From: Paenibacillus faecis
Lineage (GTDB): Bacteria; Bacillota; Bacilli; Paenibacillales; Paenibacillaceae
Assembly: GCF_008084145.1 (NCBI RefSeq)
Contig: NZ_VSDO01000005.1
Location: 62,001 to 126,000, forward strand
Length of the DNA stretch: 64,000 nucleotides
Reading direction: 5' to 3'
Every line of letters starts with the position of its first letter. The stretch's first letter is position 1. The notes below the pieces were generated by a model. It saw only the letters and a program-made list of their open reading frames with translations, had not been told where the DNA came from and did no database searches. Made by a program: the position numbers and the translations under genes. Shown in pieces: positions 16,050 to 24,749 of this stretch.

Positions 16050-17125
16050 GCATGGAGCTGGATTTTGAGGATTTAATGGACGAAGCCATGGGGATGCCCG
16101 ATTCGGCGGCCAAAATCGAACTGCTGGAGCAGGCGATCAGGGTGGCCGATACGGCGGGCGATATCGACCAAGGTTATGAAGCGCGCGGTATGCTGGTGAA
16201 CACGGCCTCTTTTAACGGGTATCCGCTCAAAGCATTGGTTGCTTTTTCGTGGCAACTGGGCCAACACGATAAGCATCCCGAGCGATTCGAGCATGACCTG
16301 CATGATTTGCTGTGGTCGTATAAATGGATTCTCCATGATCTTCCGTCGTTTCCGGATATCCCGCTGGCCCAAATCGAAAACCTGCTGGAGGATTTCCGCC
16401 TCCGCTCCAAGAAGGCCGGTTACTCGGAAAGGACGTATCATTACTACCGGTTCAGTTTGGCTTTATCGACGGGAGAACTGGAACAGGCCAAACAATGGAT
16501 GGATCAGTGGAGGCCGGCCGACCGGGATTCGCTTAGCAACTGTCAAGCCTGTGAGCAGGATATGCTGGTCGAATTCTATTATTGGACGGGGGACGATGAT
16601 CGAACTTTAAAGGAAGCTCAAAAGATCTTGAGCGGCAGATTATCCTGCGCCGAAGTGCCGCATCTTACGTACCCCAAGCTGCTGCTTCCGCTGTACCGAA
16701 CCGGGAAGCGGCAAGAGGCAGCCGACCTGGAGAGAAAAAGCTACCGCCTGATCAAGGGAAACCGCGATTTTCTATTCGCGGCGGGTCAGCAGATCGCCTA
16801 TTTGAGCCAGGCCGATCCTTTCAGAGGGCTCGAGGTTTATGAGGCGTTTGCTCCGTTATCCGTTAACCATGAGAACCCGCTTTTTCGCCTGGGTTTTGAC
16901 GGTGCGGCGGCGGTCTTGTTTAGGCGGCTGGCCCGCGAGCAGGTGAAATTTGATATCCGGCTGCCTGGACATATTACCGATCCCGCGGCAGCCCGCGACG
17001 TATCCCTGCTGTCGGAGATCTACGCGGAACGGGCCCTGACCGCCGCCGGGAAATTCGATACCCGTAATGGGAATCGCTACTATACCGATTATGTGCAGCG
17101 GCTTTTGGCGCAGGTGGCGGAGTAG
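16046..17125 (+). CDS. Helical-repeat partner of the HSP90-family protein
   Basis: 359 residues from ATG 16046, overlapping the HSP90 stop by 4 bp, with GGGAGGGG upstream. The whole protein is made of alpha-helical pairs of TPR-like size ('AAKIELLEQAIRVADTAGDI', 'YHYYRFSLALSTGELEQAKQ', 'YPKLLLPLYRTGKRQEAADL'). No catalytic motif. In eukaryotes TPR proteins are the standard HSP90 co-chaperones; the tight coupling here suggests an analogous role, which is inference. Followed by a strong terminator, so the operon is just these two genes. Confidence 0.7.
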   Translation: MSMELDFEDLMDEAMGMPDSAAKIELLEQAIRVADTAGDIDQGYEARGMLVNTASFNGYPLKALVAFSWQLGQHDKHPERFEHDLHDLLWSYKWILHDLPSFPDIPLAQIENLLEDFRLRSKKAGYSERTYHYYRFSLALSTGELEQAKQWMDQWRPADRDSLSNCQACEQDMLVEFYYWTGDDDRTLKEAQKILSGRLSCAEVPHLTYPKLLLPLYRTGKRQEAADLERKSYRLIKGNRDFLFAAGQQIAYLSQADPFRGLEVYEAFAPLSVNHENPLFRLGFDGAAAVLFRRLAREQVKFDIRLPGHITDPAAARDVSLLSEIYAERALTAAGKFDTRNGNRYYTDYVQRLLAQVAE

Positions 17126-17147
17126 TGCGAGGACATTCAAATACAGT

Positions 17148-17188
17148 GACGGAAAGCCCGCGTGGATACGCGGGCTTTCCGTCTTTTT
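17148..17188 (+). terminator. Rho-independent terminator of the HSP90 operon
   Basis: GACGGAAAGCCCGCG and CGCGGGCTTTCCGTC form a 15-bp perfect stem around TGGATA, followed by TTTTT. Confidence 0.95.
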
Positions 17189-17366
17189 GCCCCAAAAGTT
17201 GTTTCCCCGTACCCACCTCAAAATATACCGTGGTTTAAAATGGTATTTCTTGACCCTTGATTTTGAAAAGTGAAGTGGTCACAATAGAACTATTGTTTAA
17301 GATGACGAAATTGTAACCTTTTGACCGGTGAGCTTTTTAAGGAATTTTGAAAAAAGGAGGATCGCC

Positions 17367-18893
17367 ATGCCGCAGGATGAGCAGCGTGTGACTCAGGTTC
17401 GCGGTTCGATGAAGGGATTGGCCACCCGCCTAGTCGGGCTGTCCGGCGGTGCCGAGAACATTATGGAATGTACCCACTGTACGACCCGGCTCCGTCTCAG
17501 GCTGCGAAATAGCGATCTTGTCGATAAGGAGCGTCTGAACGAGATAAGCGAAGTCCAAGGGCTGTTCGTGCGAACCGGGCAACTGCAGATTATCCTTGGG
17601 CCGGAAGCTGTTGTTAAAGTCACCCGTCAAGTGAATGGCTTGCTGGAGGCGGCCGCTACGTCAACACCGCGGCGGCAGAAGGCCCGGAACGGTTTCGAGG
17701 CATCCTCATCCAAGAAGTGCGGGACGTTCTCGCTTTTGTCGCGGTTGCTGGAGGCGGTTCAGTTTTTTTCGGATGTCGTTGTGCCCGTGATTCCGCTATT
17801 TGTCGGGACGGGGCTTCTGCTCGGCCTTCTGGGCTTGATGGGGGCTATGGGCTGGAATGATCCCGGCAACGTCGGTTTTCGCGCCTTGTCGCTGTTAACG
17901 GGATCGGCCTTTCAACTTATGGCGGTCTTGTTCGGGTATCACACGGCCAAGCGGTTTGGAGGTACTCCGGTTCTCGGAGCGGCGATGGGCCTGATCATGA
18001 CACATCCCGATTTTCTGGAACTAACCGGGTTAGTTACGGAAAAGGCGAGTATGCGCGTCCCATTCATGGCCCCTCAATTTGAACATCAGGGGGCCCTGAT
18101 TCCTACGATTCTTTCGACGCTGTTGTTGACTTTCATCGAGAAAGGGCTGCGCCGCCGGCTTCCGTCGTGGGGGGCGTTTCCACTCGCCTCTTTTATAAGC
18201 TTTGCCATGGCGGGAGGCATAGCGGTGCTGATCATTGGGCCGATTACCTTCCGGCTGGGTGGGGCTCTTGGCGGTTGGCTGGAGCAGTTGTTCGCCTCCA
18301 GCGGCGTGCTGTTCGGTCTGCTGCTGGGCGGGATTTACAGCTCGATTGTGATTGCCGGACTCCATCACGGCATTCAGGCGGTGGAGGCCGGATTGATTTC
18401 CAATCCGGACATCGGCGTCAATTTTTTGCTGCCGATTTGGTCGATGGCGAATGTCGCCCAGGCCGGAGCCGGACTTGCGGTTTATGTCGGAACCCGGGAC
18501 ACGGCTTTAAGAAAAGTGGCCTTGCCGGCCTCCATCACCGCTCTATTCGGTATCACCGAACCGATCGTCTATGGCGTCAACCTGAAGCTGGGGCGCCCTT
18601 TTTTGGGCGCTGCGGCGGGAGGGGCCGTCGGCGGGGCGTATGTCGCTTTTCATAAGGTCGTGTCCAATTCGTTCGGTCTAACCGGAATTCCGATGACCGC
18701 TTTTGTTCTCCAACCTGGACCGATGAATCTGATCCATTATTTAACGGGTTTTTTGCTTGCCCTGATCACGGCATTTTGCGCCACTTGGCTGCTCGGTACG
18801 AAGCAAACTTTTATGCATGAAGGACTAGCTAAACGACTTGGAAAACGATCAGGCATAGGAGACGATCATGAAAATCAAAAAAATACTGAATAA
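17367..18893 (+). CDS. sacP: Sucrose-type PTS EIIBC permease
   Basis: 508 residues from ATG 17367 (AAAAAGGAGG at 17351-17360). It imports and phosphorylates the sugar. The EIIB domain is residues ~12-95, with the phosphorylated cysteine in 'THCTTRLRLRL' (Cys38). The EIIC membrane domain follows with ~10 hydrophobic segments and the family motif 'ITALFGITEPIVYGVNLKL'. There is no EIIA domain, as in B. subtilis SacP, so a separate IIA (glucose-type) must donate phosphate. The next gene overlaps it by 26 bp and encodes its likely regulator; sucrose specificity is inferred from the antiterminator and levansucrase downstream. No RAT sequence was found in front of this gene. Confidence 0.88.
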   Translation: MPQDEQRVTQVRGSMKGLATRLVGLSGGAENIMECTHCTTRLRLRLRNSDLVDKERLNEISEVQGLFVRTGQLQIILGPEAVVKVTRQVNGLLEAAATSTPRRQKARNGFEASSSKKCGTFSLLSRLLEAVQFFSDVVVPVIPLFVGTGLLLGLLGLMGAMGWNDPGNVGFRALSLLTGSAFQLMAVLFGYHTAKRFGGTPVLGAAMGLIMTHPDFLELTGLVTEKASMRVPFMAPQFEHQGALIPTILSTLLLTFIEKGLRRRLPSWGAFPLASFISFAMAGGIAVLIIGPITFRLGGALGGWLEQLFASSGVLFGLLLGGIYSSIVIAGLHHGIQAVEAGLISNPDIGVNFLLPIWSMANVAQAGAGLAVYVGTRDTALRKVALPASITALFGITEPIVYGVNLKLGRPFLGAAAGGAVGGAYVAFHKVVSNSFGLTGIPMTAFVLQPGPMNLIHYLTGFLLALITAFCATWLLGTKQTFMHEGLAKRLGKRSGIGDDHENQKNTE

Positions 18894-19716
18894 TAACGCA
18901 GCGGTTGTCAACGACTTTGGAGAGGAAAAAATCGTCCTGGGTGCCGGCATTGTCTTCGGGAAGGGAAAGAATGACGTGGTTGACCCCGCCCTCATCGAGA
19001 AAGTGTTCATCATGAGCGATCCTTCGCAATACGACCATCTTCAGGAAATGCTGGGTACATTACCGGAAGAAGAAATCGCGGTGACCCAGCAAATTATTAC
19101 GTTCGCCGAGCAGGAACTGGGGGTCGCCTTTTACGAACATATCCATATCGCTCTGACCGACCACCTTTCATTCGCCCTGGAGCGGATCCGTAAAGGAATC
19201 GCTATCCGGAACACGCTTCTGGAGGAGATCCGCATCCTTTATCCAAGGGAGTTCCAGATCGGGCTCCATGCCAAAACCATGATCTACGAGAAATTACAGG
19301 TGGATATTCCGGAGGATGAGGTGGGCTATATCGCCATGCACATTCATACCGCCTGGAAGAACTCGGGGACCCGCGGGAAGACGACGGAGAAAACGGCAAT
19401 GATCCGGGATATCGCTGAGGGGGTGGAGCGTGCTGCGGGGGTAACGTTGAACCGGCGTTCCGCCAATTATGAACGGCTTTTGACCCAGCTTGAGAATATG
19501 CTGCAGACCGATGAATCGGGCAGACTTCGCAACGAACTGGTCCCGGAGCTTGTGGCGATGGCAAGAAGCAATTTTACGGAAGCTTATGGACAGGCCTGCG
19601 AAATCGGAGAATGGGTTGAGGAGGAATACGGGTACGTTTTTACGGAGAGTCAACGGGTTGTGATCGCTTTGGAAATTAATCGGATAGGAACCAGACGCGG
19701 GGAGCCGAAAAATTAG
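18868..19716 (+). CDS. sacT: SacY/SacT-type transcription antiterminator with altered PRD2
   Basis: 282 residues from ATG 18868 (AGGAGA upstream), overlapping the EIIBC gene by 26 bp. Residues 1-56 are the RNA-binding CAT domain ('MKIKKILNNNAAVVNDFGEE', very close to SacY). PRD1 keeps both phosphorylatable histidines: His99 in 'LTDHLSFALER' and His158 in 'YIAMHIHTAW'. PRD2 lacks both: 'YERLLTQLENML' has Gln207 where SacY/LicT have THLRF, and 'VVIALEINRI' has Glu269 in place of the second His. So EII-mediated control via PRD1 can operate, but HPr phosphorylation of PRD2 cannot. The target is the RAT at 19839 before levansucrase. The symbol sacT is by position; sacY would be equally apt. Confidence 0.88.
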   Translation: MKIKKILNNNAAVVNDFGEEKIVLGAGIVFGKGKNDVVDPALIEKVFIMSDPSQYDHLQEMLGTLPEEEIAVTQQIITFAEQELGVAFYEHIHIALTDHLSFALERIRKGIAIRNTLLEEIRILYPREFQIGLHAKTMIYEKLQVDIPEDEVGYIAMHIHTAWKNSGTRGKTTEKTAMIRDIAEGVERAAGVTLNRRSANYERLLTQLENMLQTDESGRLRNELVPELVAMARSNFTEAYGQACEIGEWVEEEYGYVFTESQRVVIALEINRIGTRRGEPKN

Positions 19717-19808
19717 CCCTTTTCTATCAATTCGCATAGGAATAGGGGCCTTTGGTCCTTGTGGAAATCGGGAAATACGGGCTATAGCCATGTCGGGCCA
19801 TGACAGGA

Positions 19809-19814
19809 TAGAAT
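19809..19814 (+). promoter_or_regulatory. Possible -10 of the levansucrase promoter
   Basis: TAGAAT lies ~30 bp before the RAT, so a transcript starting near 19822 would include the antiterminator site. No good -35 was found, so this is tentative. A TTGACA at 19819-19824 is too close to the RAT to serve as -35 for a transcript containing it. Confidence 0.35.
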
Positions 19815-19838
19815 TACTTTTGACATTTGAATATGTCG

Positions 19839-19866
19839 GGATTGTTACTGGTAAGCAGGCAAGACC
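19839..19866 (+). promoter_or_regulatory. RAT (ribonucleic antiterminator) for SacY/LicT family
   Basis: GGATTGTTACTGGTAAGCAG plus GCAAGACC matches the RAT consensus of sac/bgl operons (GGATTGTTACT...GCAGGCAAAACC) almost base for base. Its 3' end overlaps the first arm of the terminator at 19862, so binding of the CAT domain would block terminator formation, the standard mechanism. Confidence 0.95.
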
Positions 19867-19925
19867 TAAAAATCCGCTAGGGAATGGTGTGTCCACCACG
19901 CTCTAAGGCTTTTTAGGTCTTTTTC
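19862..19925 (+). terminator. Leader terminator of levansucrase
   Basis: AGACCTAAAAA (19862-19872) pairs with TTTTTAGGTCT (19910-19920), followed by TTTTT. A second internal stem (GGTGTGTCCACCAC) extends it. Mutually exclusive with the RAT. Confidence 0.93.
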
Positions 19926-19965
19926 TGTTCTCCAGAAAATTACACGAGAAAGGGAGAGAACAAGT

Positions 19966-21417
19966 ATGAATCTCAAACACATCGTAAGAAGAGCATCAGC
20001 AGTAACCTTGGCAACAGCTTTATTGGCAGCAGGAGGAACGTCGGTATTTGCAAAAAAAGGTTCAGATTACAAAGAGAGCTACGGCTTCTCCCATATTACA
20101 CGCTCCGATGCCCTGAATATCCCGGGGCAACAAACAAGCGAACAATTTAAGGTTCCCCAATTCGACGCTTCAACGATCCGGAATCTTCCATCCGCCAAAG
20201 GCTTGGACGCAAATGGCAACGTCATTGACCTGGACGTGTGGGACACTTGGCCGCTGCAAAACGCGGACGGAACCGTCGCTAACTACAATGGCTATGAAAT
20301 CGTGTTTGGTCTGGCTGGCGATCCGAAGCGGGGATGGGACACATTCATCTATATGTTCTATAAGAAAATCGGCGACAATTCCATCGATGCTTGGAAAAAT
20401 GCAGGCAGAGTGTTCAAAAACACGGACAAGGACGTGCCGAACGACCCGATCCTGAACAAGCAGGGAGAAGAGTGGTCCGGTTCCGCCACGCTGACTTCCG
20501 ACGGTCATATCCGCCTGTTTTACACCAACCGTCATGGCTGGGATCCCGCGAACGGTTTTTACGGCAAGCAAACGTTGACGACCGCTCAAATCAACGTGTC
20601 CGAACCTGAATCCGGCACCCTCCAGGTGAACGGTGTCGAGGACTTTAAGTCGATCTTTGACGGCGACGGCAAAATGTATCAAACGGTCGATCAGGCTTTT
20701 AGCGGAGGCGACTACGCGGACAACCATACCCTGAGAGATCCGCATTATGTGGAGGACAACGGCCGCAAATACCTTGTTTTTGAAGCGAACACCGGAACGG
20801 AAACGGGTTATCAAGGCGAGGATTCCTTCAACAACCGGGCCTTCTACGAAGGAAGCATGAATTTCTTCAGATCCGAGCGGGAGAAATTGTCGCAAAGTCC
20901 GGATAAGAAAGGCATTTCTTTGGCCAACGGCGCTCTGGGGATTATTGAACTGAACGACGACTACACGTTAAAACAGGTCATGAAGCCGCTCATCGCATCA
21001 AATACCGTAACGGACGAAATCGAGCGCCCCAACATCTTTAAATTGGACGGGAAATGGTACTTGTTCACCGATACAAGAGGCGCCAAAATGTTTGTGGACG
21101 GCATTGACGCCGAAGATATCTATATGCTCGGCTACGTATCCAATTCTCTGACCGGGCCTTACAAGCCGTTGAACGGGACCGGACTGGTGCTGCATCAGGA
21201 TCTTGATCCCAAAGACGTGACATGGACCTATGCGCATTTTGCGGTTCCGCAAGTTCAAGGTAACAACGTGGTCATTACGAGTTACATGACGAACAGAGGC
21301 TTCTTCGAGGATCATCATTCCACCTTCGCGCCAAGCTTCCTCGTCAACATTAAAGGCACCAAAACATCCGTCGTGAAGGACAGTATCCTTGAACAAGGAC
21401 AATTGACGGTGAAATAA
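19966..21417 (+). CDS. sacB: Levansucrase (GH68), secreted
   Basis: 483 residues from ATG 19966 (AAAGGGAGAG upstream). It transfers fructosyl units from sucrose to build levan, or hydrolyses sucrose, outside the cell. Signal peptide residues 1-29 with likely cleavage after SVFA. All three GH68 catalytic residues are visible: nucleophile Asp93 in 'VWDTWPLQ', transition-state Asp258 in 'HTLRDPHYVED', and general acid Glu353 in 'DEIERPNIFKL'. Length is close to B. subtilis SacB (473). Expression is gated by the RAT/terminator leader, and the endolevanase gene follows 86 bp downstream across a hairpin, as in the B. subtilis sacB-levB operon. Confidence 0.97.
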   Translation: MNLKHIVRRASAVTLATALLAAGGTSVFAKKGSDYKESYGFSHITRSDALNIPGQQTSEQFKVPQFDASTIRNLPSAKGLDANGNVIDLDVWDTWPLQNADGTVANYNGYEIVFGLAGDPKRGWDTFIYMFYKKIGDNSIDAWKNAGRVFKNTDKDVPNDPILNKQGEEWSGSATLTSDGHIRLFYTNRHGWDPANGFYGKQTLTTAQINVSEPESGTLQVNGVEDFKSIFDGDGKMYQTVDQAFSGGDYADNHTLRDPHYVEDNGRKYLVFEANTGTETGYQGEDSFNNRAFYEGSMNFFRSEREKLSQSPDKKGISLANGALGIIELNDDYTLKQVMKPLIASNTVTDEIERPNIFKLDGKWYLFTDTRGAKMFVDGIDAEDIYMLGYVSNSLTGPYKPLNGTGLVLHQDLDPKDVTWTYAHFAVPQVQGNNVVITSYMTNRGFFEDHHSTFAPSFLVNIKGTKTSVVKDSILEQGQLTVK

Positions 21418-21440
21418 ACCCGTTCTCCAATAGGGTGTAC

Positions 21441-21485
21441 GTAAAGAAAATGTCAATGATATTGGCATTTTCTTTACTATTTTTA
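21441..21485 (+). terminator. Terminator or attenuator between levansucrase and levanase
   Basis: GTAAAGAAAATG pairs perfectly with CATTTTCTTTAC, followed by TATTTTT. The stem is AT-rich and so weak, compatible with partial readthrough into the levanase gene, as reported for B. subtilis sacB-levB. Confidence 0.8.
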
Positions 21486-21503
21486 CAAGCGGGGAGGGGC
21501 CTT

Positions 21504-23090
21504 ATGAACAGCAACATGAAGAACCGAATGAAAAAACAACTTGTGACGTGGGCCGTTTGCGGCGGTTGTTTGGCGGCTCTTGGCTTAACCGTGCAGGTTC
21601 CGATGATGACTAGTACGCAGAAAAACGCGCAGAAAACGGAAACGCAAGCCCAAGCGCTCGTTCCCGAACAAGGCTTGCGGGCAAATTACCATTTCACCGT
21701 ACCGGACAAATGGAAGAACGATCCGCAGAGACCTATCTATCTGGACGGGAAGTATCATTACTATTATTTGTATAACCGTGATTACCCTACCGGTAACGGC
21801 ACGGAATGGCGGCACGCCGTCTCCTCGGACTTGATCCACTGGGAGGATCAGGGCGTGGCGATTCCCAAATATACGAACCGGAACGGCGACCCCTGGTCGG
21901 GTTCGATTGTCGTGGACGAGTCGGGGACGGCCGGATTCGGCAAGGGTGCGTTGGTTGCGATCGTGACACAGCCCTCCGCCAACGGCGGGAGACAGGAGCA
22001 ATTTTTATGGTACAGCACCGATCGGGGGAAGACGTTCAAGTTCTACGGGGACCAACCCGTGCTTAAGAATCCGGGAAAAAAAGACTTCAGAGACCCTAAG
22101 GTCGTCTGGGACCCCCGGTCCCGAAAATGGGCCATGGTTTTGGCGGAGGGAACGAAAGTGGGTTTCTATGAGTCGGCCAACCTGAAAGATTGGCGTTATA
22201 CCGGCGATTTCCGCACGGATAATATCGGTCTGGTGGAATGCCCGGATTTATTCATGATGAGAGCGGACGATGGTGTCTATAAGTGGGTGCTTGGGGTTAG
22301 CGCCAACGGCATTTCAACGGGACGGCCCAATACTTACGCTTATTGGACGGGGAGCTTTGACGGCCAGGAGTTTATGCCGGACCGTCCTGAGCCCGGGTGG
22401 CTGGATTACGGATTTGACTGGTACGGGGCGGTGACGTTCGAGGATGGAACGGACAGCGACAAGACCGGTCACCGGTATGCCTTGGCCTGGATGAACAACT
22501 GGAGTTACGCCAATCGTACGCCCACGCTAAAGGAAGGTTACAACGGCATGGACTCGATCGTGCGGGAAATTGAACTCAGAAAGTCCACGGAAGGAGAGTA
22601 TCGCTTGGTTTCCAAGCCGGTAGACGCCTTGGATGAATCCGTGGTTTCGCAGGAATCGTTCGAACCGATCACTGTCAACGGCTCCCGAACCCTACTGGCT
22701 TCGGGCGATTCCTATCAGCTGGATGCCGACATTTCCTGGACAGCCATAAAGAATGTAGGATTCAGGCTCCGGGAATCCGCCGATGGGAGCCGTCATGCCG
22801 ATGTCGGGATTTACACGGAAGGCGGGTACGCTTATGTGAACCGGTCATATACCGGGCATCCCGACCTGAACGGCCGTTATTTGGAGAGTCAAGCTCCGTT
22901 TCATCCCGCCGACAATAAAGCGCACCTGAAAATACTGGTGGATAAGACCAGCATTGAGGTCTATGTGAATGACGGTTCCGTGGTATTCTCCAATCTTATC
23001 TTTCCCGAACGGAACGACTTGGGCATCGCGCTCTTTGCCGAAGGGGGAACGGCGGTATTCAGCAACCTGGAAATTAAGCACTTCAAGTAA
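21504..23090 (+). CDS. levB: Endolevanase, GH32 family, secreted
   Basis: 528 residues. The start is ATG 21504 (GGGGAGGGG at 21491-21499); an earlier in-frame ATG at 21435 falls in the sacB terminator. An N-terminal hydrophobic segment ('LVTWAVCGGCLAALGLTVQV') acts as signal peptide or anchor. GH32 signatures: 'PDKWKNDPQRP' with nucleophile Asp73, 'DFRDPKVVWD', and 'VECPDLFMM' with the acid/base Glu. A C-terminal beta-sandwich follows from ~380 ('LKILVDKTSIEVYVNDGSVV' is the typical GH32-C strand). The opening strongly resembles B. subtilis LevB (YveB), which cuts levan to levanbiose. It probably remodels levan made by the neighbouring levansucrase. Confidence 0.92.
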   Translation: MNSNMKNRMKKQLVTWAVCGGCLAALGLTVQVPMMTSTQKNAQKTETQAQALVPEQGLRANYHFTVPDKWKNDPQRPIYLDGKYHYYYLYNRDYPTGNGTEWRHAVSSDLIHWEDQGVAIPKYTNRNGDPWSGSIVVDESGTAGFGKGALVAIVTQPSANGGRQEQFLWYSTDRGKTFKFYGDQPVLKNPGKKDFRDPKVVWDPRSRKWAMVLAEGTKVGFYESANLKDWRYTGDFRTDNIGLVECPDLFMMRADDGVYKWVLGVSANGISTGRPNTYAYWTGSFDGQEFMPDRPEPGWLDYGFDWYGAVTFEDGTDSDKTGHRYALAWMNNWSYANRTPTLKEGYNGMDSIVREIELRKSTEGEYRLVSKPVDALDESVVSQESFEPITVNGSRTLLASGDSYQLDADISWTAIKNVGFRLRESADGSRHADVGIYTEGGYAYVNRSYTGHPDLNGRYLESQAPFHPADNKAHLKILVDKTSIEVYVNDGSVVFSNLIFPERNDLGIALFAEGGTAVFSNLEIKHFK

Positions 23091-23255
23091 TAATTCGGTA
23101 AAGCTGTCGGGCTTCGGGCGGATGTTGAGGTTATAGTTTTCGCTTCAGGTAAAATATGGGTCTAAAGGCTTATGGAAAATATACACAGCTGTCTCCGATA
23201 AAAGAGAAGTATAGTCTTTTATACATATATTCTTTTCAGAAGAAGGAGAATGGGA

Positions 23256-24560
23256 ATGAACAGCTGTGTCAAATTTACCAGAAAAATGCTGCTCCCGCTT
23301 TTGGCCGTCCTGCTGGCCTTTACCGGAGCGGCTGCGGCCGCTCCGAAAGCGCAAGCCGCCGAGGCTTCGTCAACGGATGCCTATGTGTATTATGTATCTG
23401 ACGGGGATTTGTACCGGGTACGGACGGACGGCAGCCCCGCCCAGCTAATCCGTGAAAATTTCTTCGGCGTTGAACTGAAGCCGGCGGGCGATTATCTGTT
23501 CCATTTATTTGATGAGAAATCACTCACCTTGCTTAAATTGTCCATGGTGGATTCCAAAGCGAAGGCTGCCGACTTTGGCGGGGATCATGACATTCTTTAC
23601 TTTACCACCGAGGGCAATTTCGTTTACTGTATGGACGATAAAGGACGCATTTATCGTGCGCCTGCGGAAGCCAAGAAGGTGGATGAAGGCACATTGATTG
23701 CGGACATGGCCGACACCAAGCATCCTCAGTTCACTGTGCTGGATGGCAAAGTATACTACAATGCGCTCAAAAACGGCAGAACCATCTGGGTTGCGGCCAA
23801 ATCGGCGGACGGCAGCGGAACGGTTCAATGGATCGCCGAGGGTGCGCTTTCATCTTCTTACTACTTACATAAAGAAAACAACACCCTTTACTTCATGGTG
23901 GATACCAAGCCGATGGAAACCCAATATTCCCTGAACAGTATGGTGCTTTATTCGATGCCGGCCGCGGGCGGAACCGCCAAGGCTTTGAACGCCAAAGCTC
24001 CATTGGACGCGAACGCCGTGTTTTCCGGAATGTGGGCGGGCGATCATTACTTGTACAACAAAGGGGTTCTTCCCGGCTCCGGTGATGGCTATGATTACTC
24101 CAAATCCAAGGGCTTCCTGATCGACAAGTCGGGCAAGAACATCCAACTGAACCAAACCGGAGTTTACGAAATTGCCGCCCTGGGCGGGAATAAATTCGTT
24201 TATGTCGACGCAAAAGGCAAAGCCTATGTAAGTACGCTGGCGAACGGCAAAGTGGCGAGCACCAAGGCGATTCCTTTGACCGATGTGGGGTATGTACGGA
24301 ATTTGACCAGCGGCGGCAAAGTCAGATCGACGGCCTTGTTTGCCGAGAGCGGCGCTTATGTGCTGAATGCCGATTTGACCCTGACCAAGATGGTGGGCGT
24401 GGAGTGGGATCTCTGCGTGTATAAAGAAGATGTGGCAGGGGTCTTCTATGTCAATGCGGGCGATAACGGCCGGTTGTATTGGATGAGCGAAGACGGCAAA
24501 ACGACCAAGAAGCTGGCCGATGAGAAAGTGTCGCGAATTGTACTGATCTCCAAAAATTAA
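23256..24560 (+). CDS. Secreted beta-propeller protein, DUF5050-like
   Basis: 434 residues; ATG 23256 is preferred over 23250 because AAGGAG (23243-23248) is correctly spaced only for the former. Signal peptide to about residue 33 ('LLPLLAVLLAFTGAAAAA', cleavage near AQAAEA). The mature part is a series of ~45-residue blades: 'VYYVSDGDLYRVRTDGSPAQ', 'DILYFTTEGNFVYCMDDKGR', 'NTLYFMVDTKP', matching the DUF5050-type propeller with repeated I/LYY-x-D and GxIYR motifs. Secreted and next to the levan genes, but likely a separate unit with its own terminator. Ligand unknown. Confidence 0.75.
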   Translation: MNSCVKFTRKMLLPLLAVLLAFTGAAAAAPKAQAAEASSTDAYVYYVSDGDLYRVRTDGSPAQLIRENFFGVELKPAGDYLFHLFDEKSLTLLKLSMVDSKAKAADFGGDHDILYFTTEGNFVYCMDDKGRIYRAPAEAKKVDEGTLIADMADTKHPQFTVLDGKVYYNALKNGRTIWVAAKSADGSGTVQWIAEGALSSSYYLHKENNTLYFMVDTKPMETQYSLNSMVLYSMPAAGGTAKALNAKAPLDANAVFSGMWAGDHYLYNKGVLPGSGDGYDYSKSKGFLIDKSGKNIQLNQTGVYEIAALGGNKFVYVDAKGKAYVSTLANGKVASTKAIPLTDVGYVRNLTSGGKVRSTALFAESGAYVLNADLTLTKMVGVEWDLCVYKEDVAGVFYVNAGDNGRLYWMSEDGKTTKKLADEKVSRIVLISKN

Positions 24561-24606
24561 TTGTGGCAGAGTCATAAAAACCATGGTTACCCATGGTAAT
24601 CAAAGG

Positions 24607-24641
24607 ACGGCCCTTACGCTGAAGTAAGGGCTGTTTTTATT
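24607..24641 (+). terminator. Rho-independent terminator
   Basis: ACGGCCCTTAC and GTAAGGGCTGT form a stem around GCTGAA, followed by TTTTATTTTT, 50 bp after the beta-propeller gene. Confidence 0.9.
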
Positions 24642-24694
24642 TTTGGAAAATATTTGATTGTAATTTAAAATATATTCTCGTAATATTATCGTTA

Positions 24695-24715
24695 TGAGAA
24701 TGAGAATCATTTTCA
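24695..24715 (+). promoter_or_regulatory. Fur box of the iron uptake operon
   Basis: TGAGAATGAGAATCATTTTC plus A matches the 19-bp Fur consensus GATAATGATAATCATTATC at most positions and is centred ~45 bp before the permease start, where it would overlap the promoter. Repression by Fur-Fe(II) is inferred. Confidence 0.9.
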
Positions 24716-24749
24716 TATAGAGATGGATGCAGGGAGGTGAATTAGGAAT

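Noticed and set aside
17191..17366. Searched for a RAT/antiterminator in front of sacP
   Set aside because: Only a short CAATAG/CTATTG inverted repeat is seen; the GGATTGTTACT core is absent.
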